Assembly: GCA_963277665.1 (NCBI GenBank)
Contig: OY728120.1
Span: forward strand, 942,945,195-943,009,194
Direction of reading: 5' to 3'
Length of the DNA: 64,000 bases
DNA from: Viscum album
Lineage: Eukaryota > Streptophyta > Magnoliopsida > Santalales > Viscaceae
The position numbers were made by a program, and so were the translations under genes. How positions within the stretch are numbered: position 1 is the stretch's first letter; each line of letters begins with the position of its first letter. Below the pieces are notes generated by a model. It did not search any database. It was not told where the DNA came from and saw nothing but the letters and a program-made list of their open reading frames with translations. Below are positions 11,895-23,110 of the stretch, piece after piece.

Positions 11895-13509
11895 ACAAAA
11901 TTTTGAACTCATAATTATTGATATGGATTCTATTTTACTTTAATTAAATTATAAATGTGATATCAATATATTCTATATGTATTGTGTATAGAATTACAAA
12001 AAACAATTTTATAATCTTAAAAAACATAGTCTTCAAAATTATTGAGCATATTCTTATAATTATATTAACTTTATTATTATTTAATTATTTTAAAATAATT
12101 TAATTAATAATAATGGTTAATAAATTTTAAATCATTATAAAATAATAATTATATCATAAGTTTTCTGGTTTTACTTAAAAACACCATTTTAACTTTTTAA
12201 CACAAAAAATATATCTTTTTAAGAAGTTCCCAAAAAATTTACTTAAATTAATTTCTAAGTGATGAGTCCAAAATAACGTTTTTTTGAAAATTTTACAAAA
12301 GTGTAAAAAAATAATTATATTTATTTTACTATAGATAGAAATAAAAATATCTTTCTAAAAGAAACATTTATTTAAAGATGAAAATGACATTACTAGAAAA
12401 TTATTTGTTCATTTACTAAGAAGATTTACATTTTTATTTAATTTACAATTCATTTTTATTTTATAATTTTCTTAATTCTATTCATACCCATCAATTCAAA
12501 TACATTATTATAATAATTATGTAAAAAAATTGATATATATTTTTTAATTTAAGACTGATTTTTTGCACAACGTCATATAATAAACATACAATTCTATTAA
12601 AATATTAGGGTGAAAAATTTTATGTCATTTTACCCTTTATATTATTAGTACACCCACTTCTAAAAACATTTTTTACTTAAACATGTAAATTATGTTTTAC
12701 ATTTTTCACTATTACGTTTAGTAAACAACTAATTTTCCCTTACTATATAATACAAATTATTTTTATTACACATATAGAATCCAATTTTCCAAATTAATTC
12801 TACATAAGTGAAAATTATTTAATTTAAAATTAATCTTATATACACGATAATAATTTGGGTTCTGAAAGGGAAAATGTTCAAAAGCATACACAGTTTTTAT
12901 ATGAAAACTCAATATGAAAATTATTACAATAACCTTCAATAAATATATAATTTTACTGATGTTACTTTAAAAAAATGAATATATAATTTTAACATTTTAA
13001 ATAATCTATTGGAAAATAGTTTCTTAAATTAAAATTATTTATAATTCAATATTCATAAACAAAAATATATATAGAAAATTATAAAAAATATCCTTAAGAA
13101 ACCTTTGATGTGATGATTTAAAAAATGTAGTCTATTTTATTAAATTCATAATCAAGAAGATAAAACATTAAATATTAATATTGTTACAAATAAAACATAT
13201 TTTTTGAGAAAGGATTATTTTTAATACATATATAGTGTATATTGTAAAATAATATTATTTTGTATTTGTATGATTGATTTTTATAAAACTATTATACTTA
13301 ATATTTTAAATTTACTTATTTTGATTCACATTTTTATGTTTAGTGGATATATCATAAATTTTTCATTAATATTATTCATAATATATCACATTTTTTTAAA
13401 CTTAATGTTCCATGTAATGTAATCTTCACTCAGTGATTTGAGTAACACTATATATCAATAAAATTTATGTTATTCAAAAAAATAATTCATAAAATGTCAG
13501 AGTATTATA

Positions 13510-13520
13510 TTCTACCATCC
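13510..13520 (-). other. Element F polypurine tract
   Basis: On the minus strand GGATGGTAGAA directly precedes the LTR start at 13509. It matches the GTAGAA-TG type tract of elements A and E. Confidence 0.6.
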
Positions 13521-13559
13521 ATATAATGAAATTCACATTCAAAATTAATCTCATTGATA

Positions 13560-14800
13560 CAATCAAATGATGATATTTTTGACGTGTTATTTACTCAGGT
13601 TCCAACATTGCTCCCTCAAACGTGTGGTTTTTCTAAAAAACTATGACCATATTAGTTGTCTTGTTTCATATAATGTTCTATGTATGTTCCAAAATATTCA
13701 CTTCTTGTTCCACATAATAATGATCTTTCCTCAGTAATATGACCTATGATTTCATTACATGTGATGTGTCATCAATGTATTTCCCCATGACTAATACATG
13801 AAAAACTACATAGACATAAGGGAGGTTTGGTGGAAGCACCATTTGATATGATACCATCCATACATGATAATGAATTCCAATACTAAGGGATTAGTATCCC
13901 CATTTTCCTAAATAACACAACCATCATCCACATAGATATTCTAAGAAACAACTTGTTACCTTCTTCAAATTAATGACCACTCTAGATACTATCATTATAA
14001 CATTTTAGAAAAACTCTCAGAGGCCATGATGTCTTACTAATTTTATATTAAATTCTCTATCATTTCGTCAGATATCCAACGTCCCAATATCTTTCATTTT
14101 ACAACATCATTTTAGAACCCTATATCTATATATTTCATTCCATGTAGGGCTTCAAAAGGATCGATTTTAAATCTTTAGTGAAAGATATATTTGTAAAAAA
14201 ACTCAACCTGAGGAAGGTGGTGATCCCAACCACTTCTTATGTCCAAAAAAAGATATATCAAAATATCAATTATATTATGAAATTTATTCTATAACCTACC
14301 GTATATTTGAGGATGAAACCAAATACTCAAACTCAACACTAAATCAAGATATTCCTAAATAATTCACTGGAACATTGAGGTAAAACACATATGTGATAAG
14401 ATAGAATTAATTTTGGTAATCCCTAAAGCCATATAAATACCTTAATGTATATCCTAAAAATTTATCTATAGATAAATCATAACATATTATGATGATGTGT
14501 GTTTCATTTTTATGGAGATCGATTAACATACAGATAAAATTATTCAGTTTATGCATTTTGTGGAGTCCATTCAAAAAATACCATGGTGTTTTTTTCCCAT
14601 TTCTATTTTATCATGTGTAATTGTTGTAGCATCCCCTTTTTCATTGGACCCTCATTCTTAATTTACTAAAAAAACATGAATCTAGATACAAAATCTATAA
14701 TTACTCATTTAATGTCATCCCAAATGTTTTATTATTTCATATATCTATATGTCCACACGCTATTATATTGAATATAGAGTGCAGAACTATGTTCTTCCTC
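13560..14800 (-). pseudogene. Element F integrase with chromodomain-like tail (fossil)
   Basis: On the minus strand, in order from 14800 down: an integrase zinc-finger tail (DFVSRFMFF in place of the family's second CxxC), a core with WVIVDRLTK-like MLIDLHKN, a FHPQ-type segment (FHPQIYGRL), the GxxHHLPQVEF segment, DPFEALHG near 14140-14163, the C-terminal fold (LPPNLPYVYVVFHVL) and the chromodomain-like end (KNHTFEGAMLEPE) near 13600. This is the order and spacing of Ty3/Gypsy integrase. All three catalytic DDE positions appear lost, and there are many stops and several frameshifts. RT and gag of F are not found. The element is long dead. Confidence 0.8.
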
Positions 14801-14989
14801 TAACAACTACATCTGAAAATCCATCATGGATTGAATTCATACAAAGTTCAATACACTTATCATTCTGTAGTGATCAATTTGAACTCAAGATCATTTATAA
14901 CATTGTTTTTTAGTTCATCATCATCATTATGTGAATCTTTAATATTCAGAAGGATAAATCAATTCCCATTCTATAGAGAATCATATGAT

Positions 14990-15333
14990 TTATCCTTTTA
15001 AATATTAACATGGACTTTATCAGTGATAGAAAAGCGCTGACTACATGAGTGGCATTAAAAGCCCAAGAATTTTATGAGTGCTGAAATATCAATGATAAAT
15101 TGTAAATTTGTCTGTTCTATTAAAAGTGTTATTAAATGGGACCTATATTAGTGATTTTAAAAGAACCGATAAAGGTCCTGTTTATCTACTACTTTTTACC
15201 CACCACTAAATGAATCATTAATCATCACTTTCAAAAGCAATGATAAATCAATTTTATCAGTGTCACCAAAAGAGGTGATAATTGTGTTTTTATTAGCGCA
15301 TTTAAAATCCATGATAATGGCGATACTATAGTG
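14990..15333. mobile_element. CACTA-like subterminal repeat array (left copy)
   Basis: Degenerate copies of TTTATCAGTG and its complement (GATAAA, AGCGCTGA) occur about every 30-60 bp in both orientations. This is the subterminal pattern of plant CACTA (En/Spm) transposons. The array ends ...CTATAGTG at 15333, which could be a TAGTG terminus. The same motif set recurs at 27540-27800. No transposase is attached. It may be a fragment, a small non-autonomous element, or one end of a larger element interrupted by B. Confidence 0.5.
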
Positions 15334-15366
15334 TGATGTTACAACACATTGCAAAACCATTACATT

Positions 15367-15381
15367 GTGCTATTATAGCAC
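15367..15381. repeat. 15-nt inverted repeat
   Basis: GTGCTATTATAGCAC is a perfect inverted repeat with a single central base. It overlaps CACTACAA, which resembles a CACTA terminus. Confidence 0.6.
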
Positions 15382-15744
15382 ACTACAATTCTAGAAACAT
15401 AACAAATACACACTAGAAACACACCGGATATCAATAATAAAAATCCTAAAACATAATATAAATGAAATTAAATTTAAATCCAAAATACCAGAAAACATTA
15501 TATTTTTTTAAAATAAAACCATTTAAGAAACAATATCCAATTTTTGTAGTATTAAAAAACCCTATTGAAAAAAATTTCCCCCAAAAACATTGTAAAAAAA
15601 TAATGAACCTATTATTTTCATAATGTTTTGTTCAAATCATTATGATTAAATTTGGTGATAAATTTTAAAGAAATTCATCCTTAACTATAAAGAAACACCA
15701 ATTCAAATAAATTAATTTTATTTAAATACACTTTTCAGCAGAAT
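15382..15744. other. AT-rich flank of element B, unassigned
   Basis: This is the left target-site flank of element B. I see no gene, repeat or recognisable element in it. Confidence 0.5.
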
Positions 15745-15749
15745 TTATT
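15745..15749. repeat. Target-site duplication of element B, left copy (TTATT)
   Basis: TTATT here is repeated exactly at 25119-25123, immediately outside the two LTRs. Five bases is the standard Gypsy duplication length. Confidence 0.9.
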
Positions 15750-17844
15750 TTTAAAGACCTGGAAATTTCAAGGATTTTTTTTTCATAGTTTATTTGGGAT
15801 TTTAGAAAAACGCAGTTTCTGATGGAACATGATTCCGAGGCCTGGTGTGCTCAGAATCAATTTTTGAAGTTTATCCCAGGTATGTTTAGTAAACGAATGA
15901 GCGGGTTTTTCAAACTTTTGAACTGTTGCTCGGAATTGAAATCTGAGGGCACCGATGAAACCGCAGCACCGGTAATTGCTTAGGAACACCTATTCCGGAG
16001 TTGCGTTTGCTCGGGTGTGGTTATTAAAATAATGGGTTAAGTAATGAATAAAAATAAAATTCGTGCAACCAATTTTATTTTTATATTTAGGATAGATTAA
16101 ACCTATTCGTGGAGGATGGGGTGGAACCCACTAATTCTTAACTACCCTAGGTAGGATATTAGTGAAGTGGGGCCCACACGAGCCCCACCCCTTCAAATTC
16201 CCGTTTACCTCCCACATGCATTTATTTCTGTAACTCACCCACACCCCAATTAATTTTTAAGTCAACTCTATTTTAATTTACTATTTATGTTGTTCAATAT
16301 AATTAATTTGACAATTCAATTTTGAATTCCGAATTGATTGGTGGCCTATGTGAGTTAATCAAATAAGACAAGTCTTATTTCATTAAGGGAGTTTTGGTTG
16401 TGCGAGAAGGATTGGAGAGGCTTTTATCAAGTCTTGAACATTATCTTCCTCCTTGAAGAATGCAAAGAACACACCGTCGCCAATGGAGAACGCCGACCTT
16501 CATCGAGGGACGACGAATAACGCTGATTCCTCGGAGATCGACGATGCGACGCCGTTTACCATGACACCGACAATCCTCCTTCCACGATGCCATCATCCGT
16601 GACGTACCTTTCCCGCAACGAACCTTTTTTCGACGACACCTTGATGTAGGGGTTTTGTCTTTATGTTCGGATTTTATTGGGACGTTCTTCGATAATATCG
16701 GCCACCTGTTATCAAAATAACGGAGGGGGGTCGGACCGCAAAAACAAGGCCGAACATCCTCCCCTTTTTTTATTTTTATGGTTATATTTTTGGCTTGAAA
16801 TGGAGGCGGCGAGGTGCAATGGAACCGCACGGAAACAAGAAAGAATGCGATGAAGAAGTGTGGTGCCGTCATGCCGCGCCGTTGAGGCCAAACGAAACCG
16901 CGGCCAGATTCGGGGCCGCAGAGGCGATTTGAAGACTCCACAGTTTGTTTATTGGTGTGAGGATCGACGGGAAATGGCAGAAAAAGCTGCAGAGGCGTTT
17001 TAAGACTTCTCAATGAAGATCATGTCCCCGGAGGACCGCTGGCAAAGACGGCAGGCAAAACGGACCACCGGAGCGCGTCCGGTCGTCCATAGAAGACCCT
17101 GTCAGGGCGCTGCCATGAGGAACCGCCGCGGCTTCAGCCGAAGTGGCAGGCGGCCGGATCCCGCGGCCACGCGGGATCTGAAGGAGGAGGACACGGCAGG
17201 CGCGCCGCATACATGGGGCGAGAAAGGGGGGAACGGTTCCCCCCTGCTTGGCCGCTGGCTGAGCCAGCGCACCCCCCCAGACGTCCGATTGATGTGTCGT
17301 CGACTTTGTTGGATTCTTCTTTATGAGATGAAACTTTTTGCTACTTCGCCTGAGGTTTGGACATAGTTGGATAGTGGACGGGTTGAATTGAACCCAAAAT
17401 CCAACCAGGCCCCTAGAACGAAAAAGATGATAACTTTCAGATCAGATATCGGTTTGACGAAACATCTATGGCATTGGTGATCACGTTGTGAAATGGACCC
17501 TATGAGTATACCCTATGAGAGTTCGGGGTACAGTTGAGATGCGGCCGACTTGGTTCGTACTCGAAACCAACCGGGCCCCTGGGACGAAAAGGCTAATAAC
17601 TCACAGACCAGGCATCCGATTGACGCGTCGTCTGTTGCGTTGAGACCCCTATGACGAGGCGGTCCATTGATATACTTATTAGTGGGACTTTGTGATACTT
17701 GGAGTATTGACCTATAGCTCATGGAGAGGACCCTCCTGGAGACGAGCGTACAGAGTACAGAGACCGTGTAGCCGGCTGAGACCTGACGACTGCTTGACCG
17801 ACTCGACTTGGAGTGAGTCAACTAGCCCTGTGGACGGAGCGCCC

Positions 17845-18048
17845 GATATTTGGTGACAGACCCACAACGAACGGAGTGCCCGGTAGTTGGCCGCAGACCC
17901 GTGGTACTCGACAGGAGGAATACCTCTATAGGCTATTAGGGGGAGCACTCGGTATTTGGCGACAGACCCACAGCGGACGGAGCGCCCAGTAATTGGCTGT
18001 AGACCAGCGGTACTCGACAGGAGGAGTACCTCAGCAGTCTAAGGTTAG
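17845..18048 (+). repeat. Tandem duplication, two ~106-bp units in B 5' LTR
   Basis: Units begin at 17845 and 17951 with GATATTTGG / GGTATTTGG and share GACAGACCCAC, GACGGAGCGCCC and GTACTCGACAGGAGGA. Each unit is itself built of two related halves. The 3' LTR has the same pair at 23960 and 24065, so the duplication predates insertion. Confidence 0.85.
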
Positions 18049-18162
18049 TGAGCAGTATCTCAGAGTCATGACAGGATCACTGTACTCGTCAGAGACGGAG
18101 CTCTTTATCAGTTACGGTTTCGATAATGAAAATCCTAGTTTGAGATGAGTCTATGACCTTTC

Positions 18163-18357
18163 TGTTTACCTCATGTTTGAGATGGGTCACTTGAGAAGTT
18201 AGGTATATGTATGGGAATATACCTAGGTAGTGCTTATCTGTTGATTTTATAACCATTGTGTTTCCTCATGATTGAGATGGGTTACTTGATAACTTAGGTG
18301 TAAGTATGGGCATATAACTAAGTAAGGGTTATCTATTGAGATCCTTCTTTGTGGTTA
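18163..18357 (+). repeat. Tandem duplication, two ~97-bp stem-loop units in B 5' LTR
   Basis: Units start at 18163 and 18260 (GTTTACCTCATG / GTTTCCTCATG). The first carries the perfect stem-loop AGGTATAT-GTATGGGA-ATATACCT at 18201-18224. In the second unit the stem has decayed. The 3' LTR homologues keep both stems. Confidence 0.8.
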
Positions 18358-18373
18358 TCCTTGTTGGATTTTG

Positions 18374-18419
18374 TGAGACCTTGAGGGTCTCAGGGTCTGT
18401 ACTGAGTATCGTATACTCA
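18374..18419 (+). promoter_or_regulatory. Twin hairpins in B 5' LTR U5
   Basis: Two perfect hairpins lie close together: TGAGACC-TTGAG-GGTCTCA at 18374-18392 and TGAGTAT-CGT-ATACTCA at 18403-18419. They are followed by CCCTTACACAG. The second motif recurs in other LTRs here. A role in transcript processing is only a guess. Confidence 0.55.
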
Positions 18420-18610
18420 CCCTTACACAGTTTATGCCCGCACCTCGTTGTGTTGTTGCAGATGACTGGCAGTGCTGCCAGAGGCCGAGTGTTCGAGGAC
18501 TGAACGGTACCGAGATGTGGACCACACGACGAGTCAGTATCCGGAGGTGGACTTCATGACGAGACGGTACTCGAAGGAGGTTGACGGGTGATGGCGTTGT
18601 GGAGGCTATA

Positions 18611-18715
18611 TGTACCTACCCTTCAGGTAGGATCCGTGGTGGATGATCTAGGAGCTTCACTATCTGTACCAACTCTTTAGGTAGGATCTGAGGTGGATGA
18701 ACTAGGAGATGTGTG
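18611..18715 (+). repeat. Tandem duplication, two 54-bp units in B 5' LTR
   Basis: TGTACC recurs at 18611 and 18665 with shared AGGTAGGATC and GGTGGATGA. The first unit contains CCTACC-CTTCA-GGTAGG. The 3' LTR has the same pair, starting near 24727 and 24781, with identical 54-bp spacing. Confidence 0.8.
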
Positions 18716-19006
18716 TCGTCTTCCAGCTGCTTGTCTTTTCTGTTTTACTTTACTTTCAGTTGTAGTTGTACCTATCTGTTGGGCTTGTATTTCTGGCCCC
18801 TTTGTACTTTCATCCCTTTTGATACTGTTGTACTTAGTGTTTTCTTCCGTTTTTACTCTGGTTCTGTTTTTGTTTACGTTTATAAAGGAAATGGCTTCCC
18901 AGTTATATGGATTTATGCCTTTGGTGCTAGTCGCCAGCCCCTGGCCTAGGGAAGGTGGGCTTGGGGTAGTTACAACATGGGCCCCGGGGGACAGGTCGTG
19001 ACAAAT

Positions 19007-19018
19007 TGGTATCAGAGG
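19007..19018 (+). other. Element B primer-binding site (tRNA-iMet)
   Basis: TGGTATCAGAGG lies three bases past the LTR end and matches the initiator-Met PBS except at the last base. It is the best-preserved PBS in the window. Confidence 0.92.
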
Positions 19019-19289
19019 AGTCAGTTCTACCGCATAACATATAAATATGATAATTTCTTTCTGTAAAACAATAGTGTTAAGGGTACCGAGTGTGGTTTTC
19101 AGTTTAGGGAGTCCAGTGTTGGTGCGAGCAGCCGACGTATCTATACACCAGGCCCCTGACAGCTGATTTTTGACTTTGTGCAAGAAAACACTCATTGCGT
19201 GTTTGTTTCCAAATTTTTTTAAAAGTCAGCTCAAACCATGCCTTCTCACCAGGTATGAATCTTTTGACCATGTCACGTTTGTTTCTTTC

Positions 19290-20420
19290 ATGGTGCCTCC
19301 CCGCGGACAACCAGATAGACCCCCGATTGTGGTATGTACTGATAGCCCACCGAGGGACGAGTCCTCATTACGGGGCCCCATCCTAGTTGAGGCACCAGCG
19401 GTACTACCACCCATTGGGCCACCGAAGCCACCGGCCCCAGCAGTAGAGAGTTCATGTTTCTTGAGCACACTGCATGAGTTCCAGCGCTGGAGGCCACCCA
19501 GGTTTAGGGAAGAGAGGGACCCGCAGGTGGATGAGGATTGGCTGGAGGATGTGGTGAGAGTCATCATGCTAGTGGGGATGCCAGCAGACGTCATAGTGAT
19601 TCTTGCTGCCATCCTTCTTCAGGAAGTAGTAGATAGATGGTGGAGCCTGATGCTCCAGGGGCATGACGACACATCACTTCTGTGGGTTGACTTTGAGAGC
19701 CTATTCCGGGCAGAGTTTGTTCTAGCCACCCTTCGAGCGGTGTGGATCAAGGATCTACATCATCTACAGCAGGGAATCATGAGTATAGATCAGTACTCAG
19801 CGAGGTTCACAGACCTCTCGTGATACTCTACAGACATGGTACGGGACCCATTATTTAGGGCCCGACCCTTTGAGCATGGGCTCATGCAAGAGATTAGAGC
19901 TTATGTTGTTTCTCACAGCATCCGAACGTAGATAGGGGTGTTGGAGCGAGCCCTCTTAGTGGATAGTTTCCTTGATGAGCAGTCTCCAGTAGTAGGACCA
20001 ACCACTAGTTGGCATGCGGAAGAGTCTTCTGCAGCGGGAAGTAGACAGATGACGCAGAGGTCCAAGAGGACCAGACCTACCGATGGCCGACTGCACAACT
20101 CAGGTTCATTTTTGCGGGGAAAACTGGGGTGGAGTCAGATCCAGTCATGCCAAGAGTGGGCAGTGTGACTCTAGCAGCGGGCTTGGTCACATGACATGTG
20201 ACTGTCCAACCCGACGTACAGATGATCAGCAAATAGATGAAGAACCCCTTAGATAGAGGCAGAGGTTCGATCAGGGCGGACCGCAAGGAGAAGGCAGCCA
20301 TGGCAGGGGAGCTGGTCGTGCAGCTGGAGGTGGACGACACTTCAAGGTGCTTCCAACACCACCACCAAGAGGTCCACCCCGACCGTAGGGAACACGAGGA
20401 CATGGGAGAGATCAGCTTCC
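19290..20420 (+). pseudogene. Element B gag (two stops, frameshift, damaged knuckle)
   Basis: The ATG at 19290 opens MVPPRGQP, a typical plant Gypsy gag start. The frame runs open to TGA at 19821, continues in the same frame to TAG at 19929, and on to 20166. It includes the retrotransposon gag core: DEDWLEDVVR, RWWSLM, FESLFRAEF, HLQQG.MSIDQYSARFTDLS. A frameshift before 20164 moves to a frame with one zinc knuckle (20164-20205), where ligands read C, S, H, C at exact CX2CX4HX4C spacing, so only the second Cys is lost. A Gly/Arg-rich tail follows. An upstream in-frame ATG at 19170 is unlikely as it lacks family similarity. Confidence 0.88.
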
Positions 20421-20850
20421 GGCAACATAAGCATATGACTATGGAGATTCGGAAGCTGGCGGACAAGATCCGGACTAGTTCCAGGCATGGGACCATTGAT
20501 CTTGGTGATTCTAGTATCCTTGTTGTTTTGGTTGTTGTGTGTCTTTGTACTTGAGCTGCAGTAATAAAAGAAACTTTTTCTTGTGACATTTTCTTCCTCT
20601 CTTTTTGTGTACTAAGAGGTTCTAGTTAAAACTGTTGACTTGAACCTCACTTTTTAAATTCTTACTGGAGGAGACCCAGTGACCACACACTGATGCCGAC
20701 AGTGTGATTAAACCCTTGGAGGCGAGAGTAATGACTGGATATCTTGGTAGAAGCGTTGAGGCCTTACGATGTAATCCATGGCATGGATTAGTACCATTCA
20801 TGATAGGATTGACTATTTTAGAAAAAGAACGTGGTTCATCCAATGGATGA
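20421..20850 (+). other. Element B internal deletion region
   Basis: Protease, RT, RNase H and most of integrase should lie here but only about 430 bp are present, and I cannot match it to any of them. A GTAATAAAAG-type sequence at 20560 and T-rich tracts follow. Segment 20700-20850 may be degraded integrase core. Confidence 0.55.
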
Positions 20851-20853
20851 GAC

Positions 20854-21445
20854 CGGATTTCTCTTATCGGCAAAGAAGAAATCCTAGCTGCTCTTGTGGG
20901 ACCAGAGATGGTCCATGCCACAACGGAGAAGGTGTAGATCATCTAGGAGTAGATGAAGACTACATAGAGCATGCAGAAATAATATGTTGATACGATACAT
21001 GACCACTGGAATTTGAGGATGGTGACCACGTTTTCTAACGGGTCTCACCTCGATGAGGTCTATGGAGATGTGGTCGTGGAGGCATGTAATATCCGAGGTT
21101 TAGTGGAACTTTTTAGGTCCTCAGCTGGGTAGGCGAGGTGGATTACCATTTGACCAATCTACCTCAGTTGCACCAGGTGCACGAAGACTTCCACGTATCT
21201 CAACTGGGGAGATACGATCTTGACATGACACATATCATCGACCATGGGGAGATGGACATTGGCGATGGGGTGGCTTTTACAGGGTTCCCTTAGAGGTTGA
21301 GGATCGATAGGAGCGGGTCCTATGAGGACGGTCGATTACTCTTGTGCACTTTCATTGGTATCACGGGAACCTCCAGGTGAGCAAATGGGAGCGGAAGTTT
21401 CATATGCGTGCTCAGTTCCACTTTTCTAAACCTAGTTTGGGTTAA
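20854..21445 (+). pseudogene. Element B integrase C-terminus and chromodomain-like tail
   Basis: Reading across frameshifts: a segment matching the family's RTPLxWxEVGE...GPEMV region (here LVGPEMVHATTEKV, 20895-20934), then RPLEFEDGDHVF, GEVDYHLTNLPQLHQVHEDF, HVSQLGRYD, and a tail with VLRGRS/ITLVHFHWYHGNLQVSKWER and FHMRAQF. This is the SH3-like C-terminal domain plus the chromodomain-like extension of Gypsy chromoviruses. The last stop is TAA at 21443-21445, 25 bp before the polypurine tract, as expected. Several stops and at least three frameshifts interrupt it. Without the catalytic core it has no integrase activity. Confidence 0.85.
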
Positions 21446-21470
21446 AGATTTACGGGGACGTAAAGCCCTG

Positions 21471-21482
21471 AGGTGGGAGTAA
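21471..21482 (+). other. Element B polypurine tract
   Basis: AGGTGGGAGTAA directly precedes the TGTAAAGACC start of the 3' LTR. Confidence 0.85.
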
Positions 21483-23084
21483 TGTAAAGACCCTAAAATT
21501 TCAAGGAAAGTTTTATTATTAATTTCATTGGGATTTTACAAGAACACAGTTTCTGACAGCACATGATTCTGTGGCCCGGTGTGCCCGGAATCAATTTCCG
21601 AAGTTTAGCTCAGGTACGTTCAGTAAACAAACGAGCGGGGTTTTCTAAATTTTGAACCAGTGCTCAGAATCGAAATTCGAGGGCACCGATGAAACCGCAA
21701 CATCGGTAATTTATTAGGAACACTTATTCCGGAGTTGTGTTTGCTCGGGTGTGGTTATTAAAATAATGGGTTAAGTAATGAATAAAAATATAATTTGTGC
21801 AACCAATTTTATTTTTATATTTAAGGTAGTTTAAACCTATGCTTGGAGGTTGGGGTGGAACCCACTAATTCCTAACTACCCTAGGTAGGATATTAGTTAA
21901 GTGGGGCCCATACAAGCCCCACCCATTCAAATTCCCTTTTACCTCCCACGCGCATTTATTTCTGTAACTCACCGACACCACAATTAATTTGTAAGTCAAC
22001 TCTTTTTTAATTAACTGTTTAAGTTGTTCAATATAATTAATTCAAGAATTCAATTTTGAATTTTGAATTGATTGGTGGCTTGTGTGAGTTAATTAAATAA
22101 GACAAGTCTTATTTCATTAAGGGGATTTTTGTTGTGCGAGAAGGATTGAAGAGGATTTTCTGAAGTCTGGAACTTCATCTTCCTCGAAGAACGCGAAGAA
22201 CCCACCATAGCCGACGAGGAACACCTGCCTCCATCGAGGGACGAAAAATAACGTTGATTCCTTGAAGATCGACGACGTGACACCATGTACCGCGATGCCG
22301 ATGATCCTCCTTCTACGATGTCGTTTTCTGTGACGTCCCTTTCCCGCGACGAACCTTCGTTCGACGACACCTTGAGGAAGGGGTTTTGTCTTTACGTTCA
22401 GATTTTATTTGGACGTTCTTTGATAATATCGGCCACCTGTTATGAAAATAACGGAGGGGGGGGTCGGACCCCAAAAACACAGCTGGACCTCCTCCCCGTT
22501 TTTTTTATTTTGATGGTTATCTTCGTGGCTTGAAATGGAGGTAGCCCGGTGCAACGGAACCGCGCAGAAACAAGAAAGAATGCGACGATGAAGCGCGGCG
22601 CCGTCGAGCCGCACCTTTGAGGTGGAACGGAACCAAAGACAGAGTCAGGGCTGTATAGGCGATTCGAAGACTCCGAAGTTTGATTATTTTTGTGCGGATC
22701 GACGGGCGATGGCGGAATGGGCCAAAGAGGCGTTTTGAAGAATTCACAGTGAAGAGAATGTCCCGGGAGGACAGCTGGTGATGACAGTTGGTAAAACGGA
22801 CCACTGGAGTGCATCTGGTGGTCCGTGGAAGACCCTGCCAGCGTGCCAGGCCGGCACGACGGCGCCGGAGGCCAGAGGTGGCGGCTGGCACCAGCCCGCC
22901 ACCAGGAAGCGGCGGCGCCCAGCGCGCCGCCAGGAGGAACCGCCGCGGCTGAAGCAGCGATGGAAGGTGGTCGGATCCCGCGACTTCGCGGGATCCGGAG
23001 GAGGGGGACACGGCAGGCGCGCCGCTTCCATGGGGCGAGAAAGTGGGGAATGGTTCCCCCCTGCTCGGCCGCTGGCCGAGCCAG

Positions 23085-23110
23085 CCCCCCCCCCCCCCCC
23101 CCCCCCCCCC
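23085..23110. repeat. Homopolymer run of 26 C
   Basis: Twenty-six consecutive C lie between CCAG and GACCGGG. The 5' LTR has only a short C run at the corresponding place, where it is deleted. The minus strand is a pure G tract able to form G-quadruplexes. Length in the real genome may differ through slippage or assembly error. Confidence 0.85.

Larger units (their letters stand above)
8290..13509 (-). repeat. Element F 3' LTR (minus strand), left edge unresolved
   Basis: Read on the minus strand, the LTR starts at 13509 as TATAATACTC (TGTAA-type start with G lost) right after a purine tract. It shares features with LTRs A and C: a minus TATA box at 9894-9900 followed by a GGTACC/CTC-rich leader, ACCGTCTCC-like blocks around 9330 and 9520, and a CTTACCTTGAGT element near 8805 matching CTTACCTTGTGT of LTR C. 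The region 12770-13060 is similar, in the same orientation, to 28565-28900, which identifies the second LTR of F. The LTR seems longer than those of A or C, and an internal insertion is possible. Confidence 0.6.
15750..19003 (+). repeat. Element B 5' LTR
   Basis: It starts TTTAAAGACC (TG mutated to TT) and ends GGTCGTGACA before the PBS. Length is 3254 bp. It lacks about 80 bp near 17105-17120 and about 300 bp near 17275 that the 3' LTR retains, which explains the length difference. It shares with the 3' LTR three tandem duplications (units of about 106, 97 and 54 bp) and several hairpins in the U5 half. Confidence 0.92.

Noticed and set aside
16441..17013. 190-codon minus-strand ORF in the B 5' LTR
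   Set aside because: The homologous stretch in the 3' LTR is frameshifted, so the frame is not conserved. GC-rich DNA gives long chance frames.
18677..19195. 172-codon minus-strand ORF over the LTR/PBS junction
   Set aside because: It crosses the LTR end and the primer-binding site on the wrong strand. A shadow frame.
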